Shown here piece after piece: positions 17,655 to 26,614 of a DNA stretch of 64,000 bases (position 1 is the stretch's first letter; every line of letters begins with the position of its first letter). The notes under the pieces were generated by a model that was given only the letters and a program-made list of their open reading frames with translations, made no database searches and was not told the origin of the DNA. This stretch comes from Lachnospiraceae bacterium (lineage in GTDB: Bacteria > Bacillota > Clostridia > Lachnospirales > Lachnospiraceae), in NCBI GenBank assembly GCA_009774245.1, contig VSNM01000001.1:42647-106646 (forward strand), read 5' to 3'. Made by a program: the position numbers and the translations under genes.

Positions 17655-17873
17655 ATGGCAAGGGAAAGGACTGTAGGCAAACTGCATAAAATGGCGACTG
17701 CGCTGATGAAAATGATCGATCCCAATGCAGGGGAAGTTTACGAGGGCGGGGATACACAGGCTCCGAAGGCCGATGGTGTGGAAGAAATTAAGAGGTACAA
17801 GGAGCTGTTGGACGCAGGTGTCATAACCGAGGCGGAATTTGCGGCAAAAAAGCGTCTGCTGCTTGGAATCTGA
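17655..17873 (+). CDS. Small SHOCT-domain protein
   Basis: This 72-residue protein ends in a SHOCT motif, EEIKRYKELLDAGVITEAEF followed by AAKKRLLLGI. SHOCT is a short C-terminal oligomerisation or binding module found in many unrelated proteins. The N-terminal half is basic and then polar, with no membrane segment. It is encoded 11 bases behind the Imm5-like gene, so the two are co-transcribed. The partner protein is unknown. Confidence 0.8.
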   Translation: MARERTVGKLHKMATALMKMIDPNAGEVYEGGDTQAPKADGVEEIKRYKELLDAGVITEAEFAAKKRLLLGI

Positions 17874-17881
17874 CATGACGG

Positions 17882-17921
17882 GGCTGCCGGAAAATACGGT
17901 TTATTGTATTTTCTGGCAGCC
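17882..17921 (+). terminator. Long hairpin after the SHOCT gene
   Basis: GGCTGCCGGAAAATAC (17882-17897) pairs with GTATTTTCTGGCAGCC (17906-17921) with one G-T wobble. A T-poor tail follows (CTGTGAAAATTTTT), so it is a probable, not certain, terminator between convergent genes. Confidence 0.65.
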
Positions 17922-17951
17922 TGTGAAAATTTTTCCTGGCCGCGGACTGAA

Positions 17952-18380
17952 TTATCTCTCAGTTCTGACTGTCTGCACCATCCTGTCAACGTAATCTGTA
18001 ATGGTTGCCCTTGTTGCATCATCAACGGCATCGTCTTTAAATATAATATAACCTACGATTAATAATACATCATTAAACACGAAAGCGTAGCCATATACAT
18101 AATCTTCTTTCGGCGTTCCATACATGTCCGCCGGCTGGATTCCCTCAAATTGAATGGCCTCGGCGCCACAGGGCAATGTCACCGTATCAATTGTTTCCGG
18201 CGTGTAGTCTTCGCATTTAAGGTGGTTAAAATTTCTTACACAGCTGTGAAAAGACGAATTCATGATATCCGCAAAATCATTTTCTACTGTTAGATCGGGA
18301 CTGGATTCCCTTGAGCTTGTTACTATGATGGCATAATCCTGTGAATTGTGGGAAACGAATCCGCCATAATCTGATTCCAT
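17952..18380 (-). pseudogene. C-terminal fragment of an unknown protein
   Basis: The 142-residue frame (MESDYGGFVSHN to MVQTVRTER) has no ribosome site before its ATG and the frame stays open upstream into the antisense of the sigma fragment. It looks like the last part of a larger, probably exported, sensor-like protein whose beginning is missing. The break lies near 18380-18410, directly against the sigma fragment that reads the other way. Function not recognised. Confidence 0.5.
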
Positions 18381-18407
18381 TAGAATCCCAAGAAGTTTGA
18401 GCCCTGG

Positions 18408-18698
18408 ATGCTTGCCTTCACGAGAAATGAGGCTTTGAAACTCTGCAATAAGAGAATGGAACTTCCGGGAAATGAAAAAGTTGAAGAGCTGTTGCCGCCA
18501 GTATACGACAATCCCGACGAATTGTGGGATATTATACAGACAATCAAGGAGGACTACCGCATCGTGATCGTACTCTTTTATTACAATGGCCTGTCCCTGC
18601 GGGATATTTCCAGTGTTCTGGGGATCTCCGTCGGGACGGTAAAATCACGCTTGAATCGGGGAAGAAAGCTTTTGAAGTCAATTAGGAACATTGCATAA
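18408..18698 (+). pseudogene. C-terminal half of an ECF sigma factor
   Basis: The frame encodes 96 residues: a stub TRNEALKLCNKR corresponding to the end of region 2, and a complete region 4 helix-turn-helix, LSLRDISSVLGISVGTVKSR. The N-terminal region 2, needed for core and -10 binding, is absent, and there is no ribosome site. It is therefore a truncated gene. It resembles, but is not the same as, the intact ECF sigma factor at 20653. Confidence 0.8.
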
Positions 18699-18881
18699 AA
18701 AAATGTGCGAAGTTATGTAATTTCTTAGGAGTTGTAAAGTTATTTATTTACAGATCTTTACAGCGGCATTTGAAAAAGACTGTTATGCCGCCGTCCTGCG
18801 TCAGCATAGTCCGTGGCGGCAGATGTGCTGAAAGGCAAGTGGGGCGTCGGAAGGGAACGCAAGGCTGGTCTTTTTTATGCA

Positions 18882-18968
18882 CCGGGCACCCACAGGCAAT
18901 ATGTCAGCTAAGGCTGACGGGTGCCCGGCGCGCAAGTAGTGGAGAAGGACATTCCCCTGCTCGATTTT
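18882..18968 (+). repeat. Two-hairpin repeat element, family 1
   Basis: The outer stem CCGGGCACCC (18882-18891) pairs with GGGTGCCCGG (18919-18928), enclosing GTCAGC (18903-18908) with GCTGAC (18913-18918). A second hairpin AGTAG/CTGCT closes the loop TGGAGAAGGACATTCCC. The stem sequences differ from the copies at 1-165 but the pairing is retained, while the loop and flanks (GCGCG, GAGAAGG, ATTCCCCTGCTCGATT) are conserved. It lies in the 428-base gap between the sigma fragment and the ATPase gene. The bases at 18786-18830 are also foldable but were not matched to another copy. Confidence 0.82.
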
Positions 18969-19010
18969 CTATGTTACGTCTTAAAGTCAATAGTGAATCC
19001 GAATAAGTAA

Positions 19011-19082
19011 TTTACAATTATAGGGTTACTGGTTATAATAATTTTATTAAAACTTATTTTAATAAAACACGTTTTAATAAAA
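19011..19082 (+). promoter_or_regulatory. Promoter plus three-site operator array with 15-bp period
   Basis: TTTACA (19011-19016), 17 bases, TATAAT (19034-19039) form a sigma-A promoter. Immediately downstream, the 11-mer TTTTATTAAAA (19042-19052) and two copies of its reverse complement TTTTAATAAAA (19057-19067, 19072-19082) start exactly 15 bases apart. This looks like a cooperative repressor site covering the transcription start. Confidence 0.7.
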
Positions 19083-19126
19083 TATAGCTAATATAATCTT
19101 ATTGTGCGAGGAGGCAGGGAGATATC

Positions 19127-20524
19127 ATGTTTATCGGGAGAGAGAACGAGTTAAGTGAGCTGGAGCGGCTGTATGCGACAGACCAGTTTCAGATGCCGGT
19201 TATCTATGGAAGGCGGCGGGTTGGGAAATCAACGCTGATCCGTCAGTTTGTGCGTGATAAAAGGGCAGTTGTGTTTACTGCGGCCGAATCCACGATTGAG
19301 AAGAATCTGCAGCTTTTCAGCCAGAGTATCTATGCGGCTCTGCTTCCACAGATGAAAACGCTGCCGGCATTTGGCAGTTTTGAAGCCGCGTTTGACTTTC
19401 TGGCGGAGCAGTCAGGGGCGGAGCGTCTTGTTGTCGTCATAGACGAGTACCCGTATCTGGCAATGGCAGACCGGAGTATCTCTTCCAGGCTCCAGAATTA
19501 TATTGACAATCAGTTTGGAATGGGAAAAATGTTTCTGATCCTGTGTGGTTCCTCGATGAGTTTTATGGAAAATCAGGTGCTCGGCTATCAGAGCCCCCTG
19601 TATGGGAGACGGACAGCCCAGTTTAAGATCATGCCATTTGATTACCGCACGTCCGCGCTCTTTGTGCCGTCGTATAATCTGGAGGACAAGGCGCTTGTCT
19701 ATGCGGTTACGGGCGGCGTACCAAAGTATCTGGAGTTATTTGATGCCGGACTGAGTGTGCATGACAATATCACACGGCTTTTTTTCAATGACAGCGGTTA
19801 TCTGTATGAGGAGCCGTCAAATCTGATGAAGCAGGAAATGCGCGACGCAGCGAATTACAACGCGGTGGTGGAGGCGCTTGCCTGCGGCGCGAACCGGATC
19901 AGTGAGCTGTCAGGAAAAACCCGTCTGAGTGCGGAGACAATTACTTATTGTCTGAAGGCGCTGGTCAGTCTCGGAATAGTCAGGAAAGAATCCGCGATGA
20001 CAGAGGAAAACAATAAGAAAAAAACGCATTATGTGGTTTCGGATGGAATGTTCTGCTTCTGGTATCGTTTTGTGCCAGGGGGTTCCGAGATGATCCTGCT
20101 AAAACAGGGGAAACAGTATTTTGAGGAGGTCGTAAAACCACAGCTTTCTGATTTTATGGGAAGGGTGTTCGAAGATATGTGCAGAAACTTTGTAATGTGT
20201 ATGGGCGGCGGAAACAGCCTGCCCTTTCCGGTTATGAGGACGGGCAGATGGTGGGGAAACAATCCAACGCTTCACAGGGAAGAAGAGATTGATCTGGTCG
20301 CTGTCAATCCGCCGCAAAAGAAGATGCTGATTGGTGAGTGCAAGTACCAGAAAAAGAAGATCAGTCTGGAAACAGCGCGGCTGCTCATGGAAAGAGGGAA
20401 TCTGATAGCCCGGGATTTTCAGAAGGTGTATGCGCTTTTTTCCAGGAGCGGTTTTGAGAGTGATGTGGAGGAACTGGCTGAACGTCAGCGGATTTTGTTG
20501 TTTACGCTGGAGGATTTGTATTGA
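19127..20524 (+). CDS. AAA ATPase with C-terminal nuclease-like domain (DUF234 type)
   Basis: This 465-residue protein is of the archaeal-type ATPase family. The N-terminal AAA domain has a Walker A (YGRRRVGKSTLIRQF, residues about 24-38), a Walker B (LVVVIDEYPYLA, about 103-114) and an arginine-rich sensor region. A winged-helix segment follows (ANRISELSGKTRLSAETITY). The C terminus carries a PD-(D/E)XK-like core, EEEIDLVAV then LIGECKYQ. GAGGAGGCAGGGAG precedes the ATG. Members of this family are frequent orphan genes in anaerobes and may act in genome defence or DNA repair. Control by the operator array just upstream is likely. Confidence 0.88.
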   Translation: MFIGRENELSELERLYATDQFQMPVIYGRRRVGKSTLIRQFVRDKRAVVFTAAESTIEKNLQLFSQSIYAALLPQMKTLPAFGSFEAAFDFLAEQSGAERLVVVIDEYPYLAMADRSISSRLQNYIDNQFGMGKMFLILCGSSMSFMENQVLGYQSPLYGRRTAQFKIMPFDYRTSALFVPSYNLEDKALVYAVTGGVPKYLELFDAGLSVHDNITRLFFNDSGYLYEEPSNLMKQEMRDAANYNAVVEALACGANRISELSGKTRLSAETITYCLKALVSLGIVRKESAMTEENNKKKTHYVVSDGMFCFWYRFVPGGSEMILLKQGKQYFEEVVKPQLSDFMGRVFEDMCRNFVMCMGGGNSLPFPVMRTGRWWGNNPTLHREEEIDLVAVNPPQKKMLIGECKYQKKKISLETARLLMERGNLIARDFQKVYALFSRSGFESDVEELAERQRILLFTLEDLY

Positions 20525-20652
20525 TAATGTAATATGGGATTTGTTGGCGTTTTGATGATACAGGCTTTTTCATAAATTGCAAAGATATGAGAACCTTTTG
20601 GGATCGTTATTCCTCTAATAGTTGTATTCAAAAGAGGAAAGGAGAGGACAGA

Positions 20653-21138
20653 ATGGATAAAGAAGCATTTGCCAGTGTAGTGCTTTCTTCCACAGATAGT
20701 CTCTATCGCATTTCAAAAAGCATCTTAAAATATGATGCGGACTGTGAGGATGCGGTGCAGGAGGCGATCGCCACAGGCTTTGGCAAATTGGATACTTTGC
20801 GGCAGGAGGCATATGCCAGGACATGGTTGACCAGAATCCTGATACACGAATGTTACAGTCTGTTGAAGAGGAGGGAAAAGAGCGCTGCCATGCTGGCAGA
20901 ACCAAAAGAGGAGGCGGATGACAAATCGGATTATTCTGAACTGTACGAGGCATTGGGCACGCTCAAAAAAGAGTATCGTCTGACGATCGTACTGTACTAT
21001 CTGGAAGGATATTCTATTGAAGAGATTGGCAAGATCATGCGCGTTCCCGCCGGAACTGTTAAAAGCCGCCTGAGCCGTGGGCGCAGAGAGCTCCGCTGTA
21101 TCATGGCAACGGGGGATTATGAGGGAGGAAGAATATGA
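20653..21138 (+). CDS. ECF-type RNA polymerase sigma factor
   Basis: This 161-residue sigma-70 family protein has region 2 (LYRISKSILKYDADCEDAVQ, then RTWLTRILIHECYSLLKRR) and region 4 (YSIEEIGKIMRVPAGTVKSR). The ATG at 20653 is used since GGAGAGG lies just upstream; the earlier in-frame ATG at 20587 has no site. The next gene starts inside its stop codon and encodes a membrane anti-sigma factor, the usual arrangement for extracytoplasmic control. Confidence 0.93.
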   Translation: MDKEAFASVVLSSTDSLYRISKSILKYDADCEDAVQEAIATGFGKLDTLRQEAYARTWLTRILIHECYSLLKRREKSAAMLAEPKEEADDKSDYSELYEALGTLKKEYRLTIVLYYLEGYSIEEIGKIMRVPAGTVKSRLSRGRRELRCIMATGDYEGGRI

Positions 21139-22205
21139 GAACAAACTATGAGGATTTTGCTGTAGAATTAGATAGATGTTTTCCTAAGACGCCAGAGCGG
21201 TTTCGGCAAGTCGTTTCCCGGGAGGTCTGTGCTCAGATGAAACCAGTCAAAAATACCACCCGGGTGAGGAAAAAGAAATGTTACAAGGCACTGCTGCCGA
21301 TCGTCGCCTGTCTGGTTCTGGCGGGTAGCACTGTTGCGGCGGCACGTCTGCCAGTGTTCCAGAACTGGCTGAATGGCCTGGGGACCAACGCGGAGAAAGC
21401 AGAGCAGTCGATTGTCCATAACGATGAGAGCGAGGGAGTGATCATCATGGAGTCTATGGTGCAGCCAGAAACGGAAGCAGGGGACAGCGATGCACAGTCG
21501 GAGCCGCTTTTCCAAGTGACAGATGTCTATTACGATGGTGCTACCCTGATGTTCTGGGCGAAACCGAAAAATGAATATTTTGATCTGGGCGATCATGTGT
21601 ATATCAACGGAGTTGACAGCCGCCTCGAGTATGTGTCGGAAACCGAAGAGGGCAGCAGCATCTATGAATGTAAAGTTACGGTGGTTGATTCCAGACTACA
21701 GGGAACTGACACGGATGTCATAAATGTAAAAACTCAGGTGTACACTTCGCCGGACAGCAGAACAGAGTATTCTTTTACGGTGGAGTCCGATAAGCTTGGC
21801 ACAGCCGCTCAGGGCAGCGGAACTGTGACCGGGATGGATTTCGGGCAGGTTGTCTCCTATCATGTGACGGTCTCGCCTTCTGTCATCAACCTGCACCTGG
21901 ATTGGGAAGTGTATGAGGAGGGCATGATGGAGCTTCTGCGGTGGGGAGACTATATCTTGGAGGATGCCTCTGGCAAGCGTCTTACCCATGATGAGTGGCT
22001 GCGCTCCAACGGCTGTTCTGTCCCAGAGCAGAAGGAGGGAGGCGTCATTACGTTTTCACAGGATTTGGAGATCAAAGGATTTGACGTCACATCACCGACA
22101 ATGAAACTCATACCAGTGCGCGTCCAGTGGGATTCGGACGGGAGCATGATACCGGGTTCGGAGGAAGTGCTCGAGGACTGCGCTGTCATGATTGATTTGG
22201 GTTGA
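21135..22205 (+). CDS. Membrane-anchored anti-sigma factor, DUF4179 type
   Basis: This 356-residue protein has a cytoplasmic N terminus of about 50 residues that should hold the sigma factor, one membrane segment (ALLPIVACLVLAGSTVAAA, residues about 53-71) and a large extracytoplasmic part with the DUF4179-like fold (VTDVYYDGATLMFWAKP, VTGMDFGQVVSYHVTVSPS). It overlaps the sigma gene by 4 bases (ATGA). The extracellular signal is unknown. Confidence 0.88.
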   Translation: MRTNYEDFAVELDRCFPKTPERFRQVVSREVCAQMKPVKNTTRVRKKKCYKALLPIVACLVLAGSTVAAARLPVFQNWLNGLGTNAEKAEQSIVHNDESEGVIIMESMVQPETEAGDSDAQSEPLFQVTDVYYDGATLMFWAKPKNEYFDLGDHVYINGVDSRLEYVSETEEGSSIYECKVTVVDSRLQGTDTDVINVKTQVYTSPDSRTEYSFTVESDKLGTAAQGSGTVTGMDFGQVVSYHVTVSPSVINLHLDWEVYEEGMMELLRWGDYILEDASGKRLTHDEWLRSNGCSVPEQKEGGVITFSQDLEIKGFDVTSPTMKLIPVRVQWDSDGSMIPGSEEVLEDCAVMIDLG

Positions 22206-22225
22206 TATGTTGATTATAAAAATTC

Positions 22226-22257
22226 TTGAGAATTTCTTGAGATTTTTGTGATATGAT
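22226..22257 (+). promoter_or_regulatory. Two-component operon promoter with TTGAGA repeats, 11-bp period
   Basis: TTGAGA occurs at 22226-22231 and 22237-22242, 11 bases apart, followed by 9 bases and the -10 hexamer TATGAT (22252-22257). The identical geometry occurs before the ABC transporter at 28395-28426. Such 11-bp direct repeats are typical OmpR/PhoB-type binding sites, so autoregulation by the encoded response regulator is likely. Confidence 0.7.
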
Positions 22258-22357
22258 TACAATGAATGAGTGGATGCAAAATACTGTACGATGTGGTATG
22301 TGGAAGCATAATTGGATTAGAGAATATCGTTTTATGAAAAAGAGAGAGGGCGCGCAG

Positions 22358-23029
22358 ATGAGGCAGAAGCTATTGATTGTAGATGACGAAAAGGGCATTG
22401 TGGACATGATGGCGGAGTATTTCGTGGCACAGTATGATGTGCTGACGGCTTACAGCGGCAGGGAGGCGCTGCAGAAAGTGACGGCCTGCCCGGATTTGAT
22501 CCTGCTCGATATCAACATGCCCGATATGAATGGCCTTGCGGTCTGCCAGGAAATCAGGGAGTATGTCGCGTGCCCCATTCTCTTCCTGACAGCGCGGGTG
22601 GAGTCGGCGGACAAGATCAGCGGTTTTCGGGCGGGGGCGGACGATTACATTGTAAAGCCCTTTGACCTGGACGAGCTGGCAGCGCGGGTGGAGGCGCATC
22701 TGCGGAGGGAACAGCGGCGGCAGGGCAGTGCCACGGTGCGGTTTTTTGGGGAGCTGGCGATCGATTACGGCGCGCGGACGGCTGCATTGAATGGAGTGCA
22801 GGTGCCTTTTTCTAGGAGGGAGTTTGACATTGTGGAGCTGCTGTCGCTAAATGCCGGACAGGTGTTTGACAGGGAGCGGATTTACGAGGCGGTATGGGGA
22901 TATGACGGGGAGGGAAACAGCGACACGATCATGGAACATATCCGCAAGATCAGGGCAAAGCTTGCCGCCCATACGCGCCATGGTTATATCGATACAGTCT
23001 GGGGGTGTGGTTACAGATGGAATGGTTGA
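22358..23029 (+). CDS. OmpR-family response regulator
   Basis: This 223-residue response regulator has a receiver domain with acidic pocket D9-D10, phospho-acceptor D51 (LILLDINMPDM), T78 and K100 (DYIVKPFD), and a C-terminal winged helix (SRREFDIVELLSLNAGQVF, NSDTIMEHIRKIRAKL). The ATG at 22358 follows GAGAGAGGG and starts the family's N terminus; earlier in-frame ATGs at 22253 and elsewhere are not supported. It overlaps the kinase gene by 13 bases. Confidence 0.95.
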   Translation: MRQKLLIVDDEKGIVDMMAEYFVAQYDVLTAYSGREALQKVTACPDLILLDINMPDMNGLAVCQEIREYVACPILFLTARVESADKISGFRAGADDYIVKPFDLDELAARVEAHLRREQRRQGSATVRFFGELAIDYGARTAALNGVQVPFSRREFDIVELLSLNAGQVFDRERIYEAVWGYDGEGNSDTIMEHIRKIRAKLAAHTRHGYIDTVWGCGYRWNG

Positions 23030-24156
23030 AAAACATGGGGCTTCGGCGTTCCTTTTTTCTGTTGTCGGTGCTTTGTCTGGTGGCGGCTCTGTTGTTGACT
23101 TATGGAGTCTATAGCACCTGCGCAAGGCTTGCGGAACGATATCCCGTATATGGCATTGTGATCGCTCCTGATGGTGTGACCACGAGTATGGAGACACTGA
23201 CGCCGGAGCAGGAGAGTGCTCGGGAGCTTCTGAACAGGATTCAGATACTGGCAGTCCTGATCATTCCCGTGAGTGGTCTGGGACTGGCGGGGCTCCTGTT
23301 CTACCGCCTGAAACTGCGGACGCCGATCGCGGTTCTGAACAGCGGTACGGAGCGCATTCGCAGTCATGACCTTGATTTCTCCATTCCCGATGTCTCGGCG
23401 GACGAATTGGGGCAGATCTGCGCGGCGTTCGAGACGATGCGCGGGGAGCTGATGCGCACGAACCAGGAGCTGTGGCGGCAGGCGGAGGAGCGCAGGCGGC
23501 TCAATGCGGCGTTCGCCCACGATCTGCGCAATCCCATCACAGTGTTGAAAGGGACAGTGAAAATGCTGCGGCAGGGACACGGAGGCGATCAGGCGCTGGA
23601 GCGGTTCGAGATCTATACGCTGCGTATCGAGCAGTATGTAGAGGCGATGAGCAGCATACAGCGGCTGGAACAGATGCCCGTGTGCCCAAAGTCAGTCAAT
23701 ATTGCGCTGCTGCGCGGGGAACTGACGGAGACGGCAAAGCTGCTTGCGCCGTCGCTTAACGTGTCGGTTATGGTGCCGGATGCGGCGGACATCGCACTGG
23801 ATCACGGGATTTTTCTCACGGTGGCAGAGAATCTGATCGGAAATGCGGCGCGCTTTGCGAGGGAGAAACTGGAGATTCAGATTTCCTTGGCTGACGGCAG
23901 ACTGCGCCTGTCTGTGAGCGACGACGGAGAGGGATTTCCAGACGAACTGCTTCGGAATGGGGTGCGGCCGTTTGGCAGAAAGGATGAGGACGCAGTGCAT
24001 TTTGGCATGGGGTTGTACGGCAGCCAGATGCTCTGCGTCAAGCATGGCGGGGAGCTTTTATTAGAAAACCGGGCGGAGGGCGGCGCGGTGGCGACGGCAG
24101 TTTTTGGGCTTGCTGTGTCGCGTGCGGGCGCAGAATATAGCAAGGAGAAGGCATAG
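23017..24156 (+). CDS. Sensor histidine kinase
   Basis: This 379-residue membrane kinase has two membrane segments (residues about 12-32 and 76-96) flanking a short external loop of about 45 residues, a HAMP-like linker, the phospho-acceptor H158 in FAHDLRNPITVLKG, and an ATPase domain with N-box NLIGNAARFARE, D-box SDDGEGFP and G-box HFGMGLYGSQM. The small external loop resembles kinases that sense through a partner ABC transporter in the membrane. The shared promoter box with the transporter at 28467 supports that link. It is the second gene of a two-gene operon. Confidence 0.93.
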   Translation: MEWLKNMGLRRSFFLLSVLCLVAALLLTYGVYSTCARLAERYPVYGIVIAPDGVTTSMETLTPEQESARELLNRIQILAVLIIPVSGLGLAGLLFYRLKLRTPIAVLNSGTERIRSHDLDFSIPDVSADELGQICAAFETMRGELMRTNQELWRQAEERRRLNAAFAHDLRNPITVLKGTVKMLRQGHGGDQALERFEIYTLRIEQYVEAMSSIQRLEQMPVCPKSVNIALLRGELTETAKLLAPSLNVSVMVPDAADIALDHGIFLTVAENLIGNAARFAREKLEIQISLADGRLRLSVSDDGEGFPDELLRNGVRPFGRKDEDAVHFGMGLYGSQMLCVKHGGELLLENRAEGGAVATAVFGLAVSRAGAEYSKEKA

Positions 24157-24265
24157 CTTTGGCATATGTTTGCGAAAAATGCATTGTGATAAGAAAACAA
24201 ATATGTTAATATATTTTGGAAAATTTGTAGAAGAAACTAAAGCAATAGATGGATGAAGGAACCTA

Positions 24266-25868
24266 TTGGCAGAAAATAGTTTTGTTGAAAGGAATTTTTT
24301 AGATAAAATGAATGATTATAACCCAAAACAGCAGCAAAAACAGGAGACGCAACAAATGGAATGGAAATGGTCATGGCAGTATGAGTTTCTAAAATGGTTG
24401 TGTGGATATGCTAATACGGATGGTGGCATTTTGCATATTGGAGTAAAATGATGACGGCTACGTGGTCGGAATCAAAGATTCTAAAAGTCTGCTCGAAAGT
24501 CTGCCGAATAAGATTAATGATAAGCTGGGGATTATAGCCAGTATTAATCTCTATCAGACAAAGGGAGCGGAAAATATCCGTTATGGAAATTGTGTTCCCG
24601 CAAATATATCAGAAAAGCTAATGAACCAATACGCCTGCGGAAAACTAAATTCTGAAATGATAGAAAGTACTGATAAACGTTATCATTCTCTTGTAGTGAT
24701 TGAAAAAGAGAACAAAATATGGGAAGATACGGATGGCACAAGGGATTATATTTCCATAGAAATTATAAAATATCCGTTTGCTATTTCGTGTGATGGAAAA
24801 TATTATAAACGTTCCGGTTCAACATTGCATGAATTGAATGGTTTTGAACTGCAAAATTTTCTGTTGGAACGCGCCGGAAAAACGTGGGATACAGTTCCTG
24901 TTCCAGAGGTTGGCGTGTCGGATTTGAGTAAAGATGCATTGGAGACATTTAGAAAGAAGGCAGTGAAAAGCAACAGGATGACAGAGAGCGAAGTAAATGT
25001 TTCTGATGAGCTATTGCTGCGCAATTTAAAATTATTTGATGGGGAATATTTGACAAGAGCGGCAATTCTATTGTTTCATCCGACACCGGAACGTTATGTG
25101 ACAGGTTCGTATATTAAAATCGGTTATTTTGCATTGGTAGGAGCTTTTGGCAAAGATGCGGAACTGATAGAAGATTTGCAGTATCAGGATGTTGTGGAGG
25201 GACCGCTTCTCTTACAGACCGATAAAGCGATTGATTTGATTTTTACAAAATATTTTAAAGCATTGGTAGATTATGAGGGGATTCAACGTACAGAAACCTA
25301 TATGCTGACCAGAGGCATGGTTCGTGAATTGCTTCTCAATGCGGTTAATCATAAAGACTATGCAACAGGCGTACCAATTCAGGTATCCATATATGAAGAC
25401 CGAATTGTTATCTTCAATATGGGCTCATGGTCAAAACGTGTACCTGCTGATGAGCGGGTATATGATAAACATGAATCCGTGCCAAATAATCCTAAAATTG
25501 CAGATGTGTCTTTTCGTTCAGGAGATGTGGAGGCATGGGGTAGAGGCTTTTTAAAGATCAAAACAGAATGCAAAAAGGTAAATGCACCGCTTCCACTCAT
25601 AGATGCTGAAAATGGGGGCGTTTCGATCAGTGCGTCAGGATGTGAAAAATATATGTCTATGCTAAGATACGGTCAGTATGGACAGGTGGGCGCGGACGGT
25701 GTTTGGCGTGATGAGGAAACTGTAAGTAAGAAAAACAGCGATAAAAAAGCGGCGATAAAAAACAGCGATAAAATTGATTTATGCGGTCAAGGCGGGGCGG
25801 GAGAAGATCACAGCCCTGCAGGATGGGAATTATTTTCAGGTCGCGCCGGAGGAGATCTATTATTTTGA
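24266..25868 (+). pseudogene. AlbA_2 (Schlafen-like) transcriptional regulator/ATPase, frameshifted
   Basis: The first frame (24266-24451) ends in GYANTDGGILHIGVK and then stops; the second frame (from about 24462) continues exactly where the family does, with DDGYVVGIKDSKSLLESLP. A single extra base near 24451 breaks the AlbA_2 domain. Downstream are the ATPase-like core (RGMVRELLLNAVNHKDY, WGRGFLKIKTECKK) and a lysine-rich NSDK repeat tail. After about 25770 the frame runs into the antisense phase of the LytTR gene, giving a non-homologous tail (GQGGAGEDHSPAGW). So the gene is both frameshifted and cut at its end. The intact family is about 480-550 residues and is widespread in Clostridia. 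Confidence 0.8.
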
Positions 25869-26124
25869 GGCGGTGGACAACAAGGTTTTCCTATATCTCG
25901 AAAAAGAAGTCTATGAGACCAGGATGAAACTGTATGAGCTGCAGGACATTTTCCGGGGAACGGATTTTTTCCGTGCGTCCAAATCCTGCATTGTCAATCT
26001 GTCGAAGGTGAAACGGTTAAGTCCAGCCTTTAACGGAAGGTTCGAGGCGCTGATGCAAAACGGGGAGCGGGTTATCATATCGAGACAGTACGTTCCTGTG
26101 TTAAAGCAAAAGCTTGGTCTGTGA
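25774..26124 (+). pseudogene. LytTR-domain regulator missing its N terminus
   Basis: The frame encodes a complete LytTR DNA-binding domain (PEEIYYFEAVDNKVFLYLEK, RGTDFFRASKSCIVNLSKV, NGERVIISRQYVPVLKQKL), but the usual 30-40 residue N-terminal segment is missing and the nominal start is a TTG without ribosome site. The join with the AlbA_2 gene lies near 25770. Intact members are about 145 residues and pair with a DUF3021 membrane protein, which here follows directly. It could still be made as a read-through product but probably is not functional. Confidence 0.75.
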
Positions 26125-26138
26125 GGAGGTGTGGTCTG

Positions 26139-26585
26139 TTGAAACGGTTGAGAGATGTAGCATTTGTCTTTGTGTGTGTGACAACCTGCGTGCTTTTTGT
26201 GACGGCATTGTACATTACTGTGTTCTGGCAGCAGGCAGTACTGGGGGTGGAGATTTTGTGGCAGATTCTGGGCGTCTCCCTTCTGTGCAGTCTCGTGACA
26301 TTTATTTATCCGCAGCGGGAGGTCGGGAAAAAGGCGATGATGTGTATTTATATAGGTCACTATGTCCTGACAAATGCGATAGTCCTGGGCTGCGGACTCT
26401 GGTTTCAGTGGTTTTACATTGATAATCTGCCGATGGTGCTGGCGATGCTCCTTGCCATAGCGGTTATCTTTGTGCTTGTCTCTATCGCCGCGTGGAGGCG
26501 GGGGAAACAGCAGGCGGAGCGTATGAACGAGCGGCTGCGGCTGTATCAGCAGGAGGGCAGTGAGCGGGGGCAGCGGGATATATAA
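26139..26585 (+). CDS. DUF3021 membrane protein (LytTR partner)
   Basis: This 148-residue membrane protein has four hydrophobic segments (VAFVFVCVTTCVLFVTALYI, WQILGVSLLCSLVTFIYP, a third near residue 75 and a fourth near residue 105) and a charged tail. DUF3021 proteins are the usual partners of small LytTR regulators and probably restrain or anchor them. TTG at 26139 is chosen because GGAGGT lies 8 bases upstream; a GTG at 26121 would overlap the previous gene. With the LytTR gene beheaded, this partner may be without a function. Confidence 0.8.
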   Translation: MKRLRDVAFVFVCVTTCVLFVTALYITVFWQQAVLGVEILWQILGVSLLCSLVTFIYPQREVGKKAMMCIYIGHYVLTNAIVLGCGLWFQWFYIDNLPMVLAMLLAIAVIFVLVSIAAWRRGKQQAERMNERLRLYQQEGSERGQRDI

Positions 26586-26614
26586 AACGGAATAGTTTGA
26601 AAAGAGGTTAAGGT

